This document shows positions 1 through 6,056 of a DNA stretch of 10,421 bases, in pieces (the stretch's first letter is position 1; every line of letters begins with the position of its first letter). The DNA lies in contig CAZBVV010000062.1 of NCBI GenBank assembly GCA_964495345.1, positions 1 through 10,421 of the forward strand, in the 5' to 3' direction. Source of the stretch: UBA1081 sp964495345. GTDB taxonomy: Bacteria > Bacillota > Clostridia > Oscillospirales > Acutalibacteraceae. A program made the position numbers and the translations under genes. The notes beneath the pieces are model-generated. The model saw only the letters and a list, made by a program, of their open reading frames with translations, did no database searches and had not been told where the DNA came from.

Positions 1-669
1 TTACCCCAATTTTCGTCTTAATTCCTGCAAAATTACTTTTTCCCGTCGGGAGACTTGCACTTGGGTCATGCCGAGCATCTGTGCGGTGACGGTTTGGGTA
101 AAGCCCGAATAATACCGAAACTCCACAAGCTTTTTATCACGCTCCTCAAGGGTGTTTACCGCCTCTTTCAATGCAATTTTCTCACCGATTTCCTCAGTGG
201 GGTCGCCTGCGGTCAAATCCATTTCGGTTTGCGAATCGGAATCATCCTCATATGTCAAGGAGATAACGGGCATCATAGCACACAACAACTGAGAGGTTTC
301 GGCAATATCAAGCTGTGCTTTTTCTGCAATTTCGCCAACGGTAGGCTCTCTTCCCAGCTTTTTACTAAGCTCTTCTTTTATATACATAAGATTTCGAGCC
401 TTTTCTTTGTCTGCCCGACCCACTTTTACTGCTCCGCCGTCACGAAAAAGCCGTTTCATCTCGCCTATTATAGCAGGAACTGCGTAGGTGGAGAATTTAA
501 AGCCTTTTGTTTCGTCGAAACCTTGTACGGCTTTAATCAGCCCGATACATCCTGACTGAACAAGGTCGTCAAACTCTATACCTCTGCCCCTGAACCGGTT
601 TGCACAGGAATAAACAAGCCCCATATTATCTGTTACAAGTTCGGTACATTCATCTTTACTTCGATTCAT
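1..669 (-). CDS. sigF: RNA polymerase sigma factor SigF (sporulation, forespore)
   Basis: Sigma-70 family factor expected to direct early forespore transcription once released from SpoIIAB. Numbered from the ATG at 669, region 2 occupies about residues 8-78 (FDDL, then GCIGLIKAV, FSTYAVP and IIGEMKR), region 3 about 87-132, and region 4 about 165-217 with the -35-binding helix-turn-helix near TQVQVSR. Ending at TAA at base 1, it is about 222 residues against about 255 in Bacillus subtilis. The N-terminus lacks the usual stretch before the conserved NMGLV. A GTG at 684 would add five residues, but its purine-rich site (AAAGGA) sits only 3 nt away, so the ATG with GTGGA about 10 nt upstream is preferred. 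Either start overlaps the end of spoIIAB (14 or 29 nt), implying translational coupling. The identity as SigF rather than SigG or SigB rests on the spoIIAA-spoIIAB order. Start uncertain, function fairly sure. Confidence 0.93.
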   Translation of the reverse strand: MNRSKDECTELVTDNMGLVYSCANRFRGRGIEFDDLVQSGCIGLIKAVQGFDETKGFKFSTYAVPAIIGEMKRLFRDGGAVKVGRADKEKARNLMYIKEELSKKLGREPTVGEIAEKAQLDIAETSQLLCAMMPVISLTYEDDSDSQTEMDLTAGDPTEEIGEKIALKEAVNTLEERDKKLVEFRYYSGFTQTVTAQMLGMTQVQVSRREKVILQELRRKLG

Positions 670-1102
670 CAACACTTTTTCCACGAATCCTTTTATAGAT
701 TGTAACCGTAGTACCTTTGCCCTCTTTTGAGGTAACTTTCAGCTTATCGGAAAAACATTCCATAACAGAAAAACCAAGTCCGCTTCTATCGTCTCCTCCG
801 GTAGTAAAAAGAGGTTCTCTTGCCTTTACAACATCGGGAATACCGACGCCTGTATCACGGATTTTTATTATCATAAGCTGATTGTCGCAAAGTCTTGCGG
901 TTATGTAAATTTTTCCGGGTTTTGACCGATATGCGTGGACGATACAATTTGTTACAGCTTCGCTGACGGCGGTTTTTATGTCGGACAGCTCCTCTACAGT
1001 AGGGTCTAACTGTGAAGCAAGTGCCGAAACTGCTACACGCAGATAGCTTTCGTTTACGCTTTTTGCATCAGCGGTGATTTTAATTTCATTTAAAACTTTC
1101 AT
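656..1102 (-). CDS. spoIIAB: Anti-sigma F factor / serine kinase SpoIIAB
   Basis: GHKL-fold protein of 148 residues that binds and inhibits sigma-F and phosphorylates SpoIIAA with ATP. Visible motifs are the N-box SEAVTN (E48 as probable catalytic base, N52 as Mg-ATP ligand), the G1 box DTGVGIPD (83-90), the lid sequence EPLFTTGG (96-103) and the G2 box RSGLGF (106-111). These match the SpoIIAB pattern well, and the length is normal for the family. The ATG at 1102 is chosen because the AGAGGA site at about 1111-1116 sits at good spacing and the protein then begins MKVLNEIK, like known homologues. An in-frame upstream start at 1189 would lie deep inside spoIIAA and is rejected. It starts 4 nt after the spoIIAA stop and overlaps sigF at its 3' end, so the three products are probably made in balanced amounts. 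Confidence 0.96.
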   Translation of the reverse strand: MKVLNEIKITADAKSVNESYLRVAVSALASQLDPTVEELSDIKTAVSEAVTNCIVHAYRSKPGKIYITARLCDNQLMIIKIRDTGVGIPDVVKAREPLFTTGGDDRSGLGFSVMECFSDKLKVTSKEGKGTTVTIYKRIRGKSVDESK

Positions 1103-1106
1103 TTTT

Positions 1107-1418
1107 TCAATCCTCTTCAAAAGTGATGATTTTACCAAGTCCCGACATTTGCATGATTCGGGCAACATTATCGGGCATTGAACATACAACTACTTTACAA
1201 CCGTAGACCGAAGCCACCTTATATCTGCCCATAACAAGTCCCACACCCGATGAATCCATAAAATGAACGTCACGAAAATCAAGCCTTAACTCTTTTGGCA
1301 TAATTTTTTGCATTTGCTCGTCAACCGACTGACGAATCTGTGCAGATGTGTGATGGTCGATATCTCCCGAGAGATAAACAGTAAGTTTTTCCTTTTCAGT
1401 CCTGAATAAGACCTGCAT
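1107..1418 (-). CDS. spoIIAA: Anti-sigma F factor antagonist SpoIIAA
   Basis: STAS-domain protein of 103 residues. The dephosphorylated form binds SpoIIAB and frees sigma-F in the forespore. SpoIIAB inactivates it by phosphorylating a serine, and SpoIIE reverses this in known systems. The signature MDSSGVGLVMGRYK starts at residue 54, and by alignment with B. subtilis (S58) the phosphorylated serine should be S57. The early strand LSGDIDHHTS (16-25) also fits the family. Length is close to the usual ~115 residues. The start is supported by a strong GGAGG site at 1426-1430, 7 nt before the ATG. First gene of the spoIIA operon, preceded by its own leader and separated by a terminator from the upstream exporter operon. 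Confidence 0.96.
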   Translation of the reverse strand: MQVLFRTEKEKLTVYLSGDIDHHTSAQIRQSVDEQMQKIMPKELRLDFRDVHFMDSSGVGLVMGRYKVASVYGCKVVVCSMPDNVARIMQMSGLGKIITFEED

Positions 1419-1425
1419 TTTAATT

Positions 1426-1476
1426 CCTCCGTAAAAGACGATGTGTAATTATAATACAACAGCATATTCAAATAAT
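1426..1476 (-). promoter_or_regulatory. spoIIA leader with -10-like TATAAT
   Basis: Reading the minus strand, a perfect TATAAT hexamer lies at 1453-1448, about 30 nt before the spoIIAA ATG, followed by the GGAGG ribosome site at 1430-1426. No good -35 stands at 16-18 nt upstream: the best hexamer, TTGAAT at 1471-1466, is only 12 nt away. In Bacillus spoIIA is transcribed by sigma-H. A GAATAT occurs here, but I see no AGGA-type -35 at the right distance. The region must hold the promoter because a terminator lies just upstream, but which sigma factor uses it cannot be decided. Confidence 0.35.
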
Positions 1477-1497
1477 TTGTCATAATATGATACGGGC

Positions 1498-1538
1498 AAA
1501 AAAATATCACCGCAAAGAAAAACTTTACGGTGATTTTT
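1498..1538. terminator. Bidirectional rho-independent terminator between exporter operon and spoIIA
   Basis: A 7-bp stem (ATCACCG at 1506-1512 pairing with CGGTGAT at 1528-1534) continues, after one mismatch, with 4 bp (AAAG/CTTT) closing a 5-nt loop. On the minus strand it is followed by seven T residues (1504-1498), and on the plus strand by five (1534-1538). It can therefore end the long transcript coming from ybaK and the exporters before spoIIA. No plus-strand gene is visible that would need the other direction. Confidence 0.8.
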
Positions 1539-1543
1539 CATAA

Positions 1544-1670
1544 AATGAATAATTAGCAGTGAGAAATGAGCAATTACGTAAGCCTTGCAGGCTTGAATTA
1601 TATATAAATCGGGTAAAAGGGTGAACCCATTTCCTCCATTATTCATTGATAACTGCTCATTACTCATTAC
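1544..1670. repeat. MITE-like intergenic element with inverted arrays of 7-nt units
   Basis: Left arm, plus strand, 1544-1578: five consecutive degenerate heptamers, including AATGAAT, AATTAGC and AATGAGC. Right arm, minus strand, 1668-1634: again five heptamers, including AATGAGT, AATGAGC, AATGAAT and AATGGAG. The arms therefore form imperfect terminal inverted repeats; 1559-1577 matches the reverse complement of 1649-1667 at 15 of 19 positions. The core contains a perfect 6-bp hairpin (AAGCCT/AGGCTT, 1580-1594) and a GGGT/ACCC inverted pair near 1620-1630. It encodes no credible protein. It lies in the 3' untranslated stretch after the ybaK-like gene. The partial copy at the right edge of the window suggests a dispersed family. 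Origin, as a small non-autonomous transposon or otherwise, is inferred. Confidence 0.6.
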
Positions 1671-1697
1671 AATAATTTATCGCAGATAAATTATTGT
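1669..1697. repeat. Perfect 13-bp hairpin overlapping the ybaK-like stop codon
   Basis: Bases 1669-1681 are the exact reverse complement of 1685-1697, leaving a 3-nt loop (1682-1684). The stem is AT-rich, and the TAA stop of the upstream gene (1693-1691) lies inside its first arm on the mRNA. No T-run follows on the minus strand, so it is not a standard terminator. It abuts the heptamer element and could be its border, an mRNA 3'-end stabiliser, or both. Confidence 0.65.
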
Positions 1698-2155
1698 TTG
1701 GTTACATCAATCCATGCTTTATATCCCGACAGCTCTTCCAATTCGGAAATTGTCAGTTCGATTGCACTGTTAGAGCTGCCGCAAGCGGGATATACCGTTT
1801 CAAAGCGTTTGAGTGATTCATCAAGATACACCTCGACGCCCTCATTGACTGCAAAAGGACAAACACCGCCTACTGCGTGTCCGATAAGGTCGGGAGCTTC
1901 ATCATAAGAGAGCATTTTTGCTTTTGTATGAAACTGTGCTTTATACTTGGAATTGTCAATTTTTACATCACCTGCCGCAACAATAAGCACTACCCTATCC
2001 TCCACATGGAACGAAAGAGTTTTGGCAATTCTGCAACCGTCACATCCCAAAGCCTGTGCCGCAAGCTCAACAGTTGCACTGGAAACATCAAATTCCTGTA
2101 TTCTGCTTTCTATACCTTTTTCTTTAAAATATGCTCTTACTTTTTCGATTGACAT
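1691..2155 (-). CDS. YbaK/EbsC family protein (aminoacyl-tRNA deacylase-like)
   Basis: Small cytoplasmic protein of 154 residues with the YbaK/ProX-type editing-domain fold. Members hydrolyse mischarged aminoacyl-tRNAs such as Cys-tRNA(Pro), but many stand-alone family members have no assigned substrate. Visible signatures are GCRIAKTLSF (40-49, with the conserved lysine K45), the GGVCPF loop (96-101) and the C-terminal YPACGSSNSAIEL (122-134). Length is usual for the family. The ATG at 2155 has an AAAGAGG site about 7 nt upstream that overlaps the stop of the preceding exporter gene. The intercistronic gap is 11 nt, so this is the last gene of the exporter operon. A tRNA-quality function has no obvious link to export, and co-transcription may be incidental. 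Its stop codon sits in a strong hairpin. Confidence 0.9.
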   Translation of the reverse strand: MSIEKVRAYFKEKGIESRIQEFDVSSATVELAAQALGCDGCRIAKTLSFHVEDRVVLIVAAGDVKIDNSKYKAQFHTKAKMLSYDEAPDLIGHAVGGVCPFAVNEGVEVYLDESLKRFETVYPACGSSNSAIELTISELEELSGYKAWIDVTKQ

Positions 2156-2166
2156 AATATACCTCT

Positions 2167-4110
2167 TTACTCTATATCTTCGGGAATTCCGCCTGTAAAC
2201 TGGCTGTTATAAAGCATAGCATAAAAGCCGTCTTTATCCATAAGCTCCTTATGAGTACCCTGCTCAACAATAGAACCTTTACGCATAACAATGATGTTAT
2301 CAGCATTTCTGATTGTTGAAAGTCTGTGTGCGATAACGAAGCTTGTCCTGCCTTTCATGAGCTCCTGCATCGCCTGCTGAATAAGAACTTCCGTTCTTGT
2401 ATCAACGGATGATGTAGCTTCGTCAAGAATAAGTATTTTCGGGTCTTTTAAAAGAGCTCTTGCGATTGTTATAAGCTGACGCTGACCTTGTGAAATATTT
2501 GTGCCATCCTCAACAAGTTTAGTATCATATCCCTTGGGAAGCGACATGATGTAGTCGTGAATATTGGCAGACTTTGCGGCGGCTTCTATCTGTTCATCGG
2601 TAGCATTGTCAACGCCGTAACATATATTCTCTTTTATTGTGCCTTTAAAGAGCCATGTATCCTGCAAAACCATACCGAAATTCTCTCGCAAAGCATTCCT
2701 TGACATGGTCATAATGTCCGTGCCGTCAAGGAGAATCTGTCCCGACTTAATATCGTAAAAACGCATAAGCAGGTTCACGATAGTTGTTTTGCCTGCACCG
2801 GTAGGACCTACGATTGCGACTACATTACCATTTTCTGCTTTAAGAGAAAAGTCTTCAATAAGCGGAACATCCTCTTTGTAGCGGAAGCTGACATTTTTAA
2901 ATTCAACATTACCGCATGAAAGCTCTTGCGGTTCGTTTTCTGTATTATCGGGAGCCTGTTCCTCTTCGTCAAGCAGTTCAAATACTCTCTCGGCTGATGC
3001 CAATGCTGACTGTATGTTGTTTATCATTTTTGAAATATTTGTAATAGGAGACGAAAACATTGAAGAATATGTTAAAAATGCTTCAATCTGACCGAGCGAG
3101 AGTGTTCTTGCAACGGCAACACCGGTATTGAACCATGTGCCGATGTAATAGCATCCGCCGATAATACAAACGGTTATGTAGTTAATGTTTTTACACATTG
3201 TAAGAATGGGGTTAAGAATACCTGCAATCATGTTTGCAACAAAGCTGTTTTTTCTGAGGTTTCTGTTGATTGTGTTGAAGTCCTCAATGGATTTTTCCTC
3301 GTGATTGAAAATCTTAACAATGCTGTGACCTGAATACATCTCTTCAACATGACCGTTCATGGCACCCATTGAACCCCAATATTTTGAAAACCACTTTTTG
3401 CTGATTTTTGATACCTTATACGCAATAGTTCCGCTGAAGGGTACAAGGAAAATTGCCGCAAGTGTCATTACAATGTTGCCCGAATTGAGCATCATATATA
3501 ACGAGCCGACAACCTGTATGATGCCCGTAAGCACGGTAAGAAAGCTGTTTTGAAGATTGCCTGAAACATTTTCGATATCGTTTACAACCTTACTTATAAT
3601 TTCGCCTTTTGTATTTTTATCAAAATAGCTTAAAGGCAGGTTAGAAAGCTTCTTGTTAACCTGCTGTCTTAAACCGAATACAAGCTTTTGTGACACACCT
3701 GCACTTACATACTGCTGAATAAAGGACATTATACCCATAAGTCCGTAAAGCAGACCTAATGAAAACAGCTGACCGAGTAATGTATCAAACTGAAAGATAC
3801 TGCCGAAATTAACAGGTGTACCGTTGTAAACATAGTCCTCAACAGAAAACTGAACGCTGTCTATGATAGCTGCCATGTAGTCGGGAGCTACCACAGTTAC
3901 AAGAGTGTTGCCGATTGAGGAAAGACACACTATCAGTACTGCAAACCATTGGGGTTTTAAAAGAGAAAAGAATCGCACGGTTGTGCCTTTTGCGTTGCTG
4001 ACAGATTTATCTGCATCTTTTTTTGTATCGTAAGAAGAATATTTGCTTACAAGATAGGTTTCGTCTGCATCAAGGATTCTGTCCTTTTTTGCATTTACGG
4101 TTTTACTCAT
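2167..4110 (-). CDS. ABC exporter half-transporter, pair 2 subunit B (catalytic Walker B, degenerate signature)
   Basis: Fused membrane and ATPase half-transporter of 647 residues. A charged cytoplasmic N-terminal extension (about 1-48) precedes a six-helix exporter domain (about 50-370) and an ATPase domain (about 400-635). Walker A is GPTGAGKTT (435-443), Q-loop Q483, signature ISQGQ (539-543) instead of LSGGQ, Walker B ILILD with catalytic E564, D-loop SSVD, and switch H595. This TM288/LmrD-like pattern means it should complete the active ATP site with the SGGQ of its partner, the gene immediately upstream. It overlaps that gene by 4 nt (ATGA), with AGGAGG about 10 nt before the start, so the two are translationally coupled. 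The exported substrate is unknown; drugs, lipids and peptides are all possible for this family. Integral membrane protein; no peptidase domain. Confidence 0.95.
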   Translation of the reverse strand: MSKTVNAKKDRILDADETYLVSKYSSYDTKKDADKSVSNAKGTTVRFFSLLKPQWFAVLIVCLSSIGNTLVTVVAPDYMAAIIDSVQFSVEDYVYNGTPVNFGSIFQFDTLLGQLFSLGLLYGLMGIMSFIQQYVSAGVSQKLVFGLRQQVNKKLSNLPLSYFDKNTKGEIISKVVNDIENVSGNLQNSFLTVLTGIIQVVGSLYMMLNSGNIVMTLAAIFLVPFSGTIAYKVSKISKKWFSKYWGSMGAMNGHVEEMYSGHSIVKIFNHEEKSIEDFNTINRNLRKNSFVANMIAGILNPILTMCKNINYITVCIIGGCYYIGTWFNTGVAVARTLSLGQIEAFLTYSSMFSSPITNISKMINNIQSALASAERVFELLDEEEQAPDNTENEPQELSCGNVEFKNVSFRYKEDVPLIEDFSLKAENGNVVAIVGPTGAGKTTIVNLLMRFYDIKSGQILLDGTDIMTMSRNALRENFGMVLQDTWLFKGTIKENICYGVDNATDEQIEAAAKSANIHDYIMSLPKGYDTKLVEDGTNISQGQRQLITIARALLKDPKILILDEATSSVDTRTEVLIQQAMQELMKGRTSFVIAHRLSTIRNADNIIVMRKGSIVEQGTHKELMDKDGFYAMLYNSQFTGGIPEDIE

Positions 4111-6002
4111 ACGGCAGACACCTCCTCTTCGGAAAGCTGTGATGCAACGATACTTCTGTATACCTCACAGCTTTCAAGCAATTCTTTGTGAGTACCTATG
4201 CCTACTGCTTTACCTTCATCCAATACGATAATGCGGTCTGCATTCAGAACGGTACCTACACGCTGTGCAACGATAATTATATTTGTATCGGGAAGATTTT
4301 CACGCAGAGATGCACGCAGTCTTGCATCAGTAGCAAGGTCAAGTGCCGAAAAACTGTCATCAAAAATGCAAATTTCCGCATTCTTTATAACGGCTCTTGC
4401 AATAGAAAGACGCTGTTTCTGTCCGCCCGAATAGTTTTTGCCCGCCTGCGCAACAAAGCTGTCAATTCCATCGGGCATACTGCTTACAAACGACTTTGCC
4501 TGTGCAATTTCTATGGCTTTCCATATTTCGGCATCGGTTGCATCGGGATTTCCGAATGCAATATTCTCTTTAACCGTACCGCTGAAAAGATAGCTCTGCT
4601 GAGGCACATAGGATATGCGTTTATGCAGCTCGGAAAGTTTCATATCCCTCACATCAACGCCGTCAACGAGAATCTGACCTTCGGTAACATCGTACATTCT
4701 GGGAATAAGATTAACCAGTGTTGACTTACCGCAACCTGTTATACCGATAATTGCCGTTATTTCACCGGGACGGGAAATAAAGCTGATGTCATGGATTGCA
4801 TCTTCATCGGTTTTTTTCTTTTTATCATCTTCAGGCATTGGAATATCATTGACTTCTTCTTTATTTTTTGCCGCCTTTTTGGCTTTTGCCTTATCTGAAC
4901 TTTTCTGTAGCTTTTTGGCAAGCCATGATTTCTTTTTGCCGTCATCAACAGGCTTATATCTGAATGATACGTTGCGAAATTCAACAATACCCTTAACATT
5001 TTCATCCGGTGTTACGGGATTTTCCGATTCACTGATTTCGGGAACGGCATCAAGAATTTCATTAAGACGTTTTGCTGAAACCATCGCTTTCGGAATGCTT
5101 ACAACAAGCACAAGAACCGTACCCAAGGCTGTGATAATAAGTGCAAAATATGTAAGGAACATATACATATTCGGAATCGTTTCAAGGCTTATCTTAGGGT
5201 CAACACCGGGAGCAACAGCGTCATTTACACACATATATATTACGTAACATATAAGTGAGTACATCCCAACGGTAACAATAGGTGTAAGTGCCGCCACAAT
5301 TCTGTTTGCAACAAGACTCATCTTTGTGAGTTTTTTATTGGTTTCGTCAAAACGCTCATCCTCGTAAGCTGTTTTGTTAAAAGCTCTTACAACTCTGATT
5401 CCGTTTATTTTGCCTCTTAAAATAAAGTTGAGTTTATCAAGCAGTTTCTGTATTTTTGAAAACATGGGTACTACGAAAATCAGCACGATAATACCGATAA
5501 GAAGCAATACGGGAATTGTAATAAAAACAATTTTAAGAAGCTTTGAACTTACGGAAAGTGCCATGTAAAAGCCGCCGACAAGCATTATGGGAACAGGCAG
5601 AATGGACTTTAGCGTATTCAGAATAACGTCATGCACCTGACGAACGTCGTTTGTTGTGCGTGTCATAAGAGATGAAACACCTATTTTATCAACATCCGAC
5701 TGTGAAAGGTGAGAAACACGGTTAAAAATTACATCCCTTATGTGCATGGCGTATTTAACCGATGTTTTTGTTGAAAAGTATGTATTAAGGAATGATGCCA
5801 ACGCTCCGAGAGCCGTAAGACCGAGCATTATACCACCGTAATACAGAATCTGATTCATATCACGGGGTATTATGCCTTCACTCATTATATACTTTGTATA
5901 AATAGGGATAAATATCTCAAGAACCGAATACAACGCTGAAAATATAATTGAAAGTATCAGCGTACCTCTGTACGGTTTAAGCATTTTCAGGATTTTTCTC
6001 AT
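4107..6002 (-). CDS. ABC exporter half-transporter, pair 2 subunit A (degenerate catalytic site) with Lys-rich NBD insertion
   Basis: Half-transporter of 631 residues: six-helix membrane domain (about 12-310) and ATPase domain (about 338-620). Walker A is GITGCGKST (420-428), signature YSGGQ (524-528) intact, Walker B CIFDD with D549 where catalytic Glu is expected, and Q580 in place of the H-loop His. These are the marks of the TM287/LmrC-like subunit that hydrolyses ATP poorly itself but supplies a good signature to its partner. Unusual: about 45 extra residues (roughly 351-400), very rich in Lys with Asp/Glu, lie between the A-loop strand (VSFRYK) and AIHDISF, where relatives have a short turn. 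The reading frame is intact. The start ATG has a weak site (GGATGTGA) and follows a 54-nt gap after the previous exporter gene. A TATACT sits in that gap without a good -35, so an internal promoter is not established. Confidence 0.95.
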   Translation of the reverse strand: MRKILKMLKPYRGTLILSIIFSALYSVLEIFIPIYTKYIMSEGIIPRDMNQILYYGGIMLGLTALGALASFLNTYFSTKTSVKYAMHIRDVIFNRVSHLSQSDVDKIGVSSLMTRTTNDVRQVHDVILNTLKSILPVPIMLVGGFYMALSVSSKLLKIVFITIPVLLLIGIIVLIFVVPMFSKIQKLLDKLNFILRGKINGIRVVRAFNKTAYEDERFDETNKKLTKMSLVANRIVAALTPIVTVGMYSLICYVIYMCVNDAVAPGVDPKISLETIPNMYMFLTYFALIITALGTVLVLVVSIPKAMVSAKRLNEILDAVPEISESENPVTPDENVKGIVEFRNVSFRYKPVDDGKKKSWLAKKLQKSSDKAKAKKAAKNKEEVNDIPMPEDDKKKKTDEDAIHDISFISRPGEITAIIGITGCGKSTLVNLIPRMYDVTEGQILVDGVDVRDMKLSELHKRISYVPQQSYLFSGTVKENIAFGNPDATDAEIWKAIEIAQAKSFVSSMPDGIDSFVAQAGKNYSGGQKQRLSIARAVIKNAEICIFDDSFSALDLATDARLRASLRENLPDTNIIIVAQRVGTVLNADRIIVLDEGKAVGIGTHKELLESCEVYRSIVASQLSEEEVSAV

Positions 6003-6056
6003 ATATTCACATCCGAAAAAATTAGTATAAATTGTATTGTAGCATACATTTTCCTG

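Noticed and set aside
55..555. Plus-strand open frame of 166 codons opposite sigF
   Set aside because: Antisense to conserved sigma-factor regions and without promoter or ribosome-site support.
1103..1189. Upstream in-frame extension of spoIIAB to 1189
   Set aside because: It would overlap about 80 nt of spoIIAA coding sequence; the ATG at 1102 has a proper ribosome site and gives the family-typical N-terminus.
1455..1497. Sigma-H promoter expected for spoIIA
   Set aside because: A GAATAT is present, but no AGGA-type -35 lies at the required distance, so I do not call it.
1449..1667. Minus-strand open frame of 72 codons between ybaK and spoIIAA
   Set aside because: It runs through the heptamer element and the terminator hairpin, has no ribosome site, and its peptide is just a translation of the repeat.
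4188..4724. Plus-strand open frame of 178 codons opposite the pair 2 A subunit
   Set aside because: Antisense shadow of a well-conserved ATPase domain; Cys-rich, low-complexity peptide with no family resemblance.
6003..6056. Internal promoter or terminator between the two exporter pairs
   Set aside because: There is a TATACT but no reasonable -35 at 16-18 nt, and no stable hairpin with a T-run.
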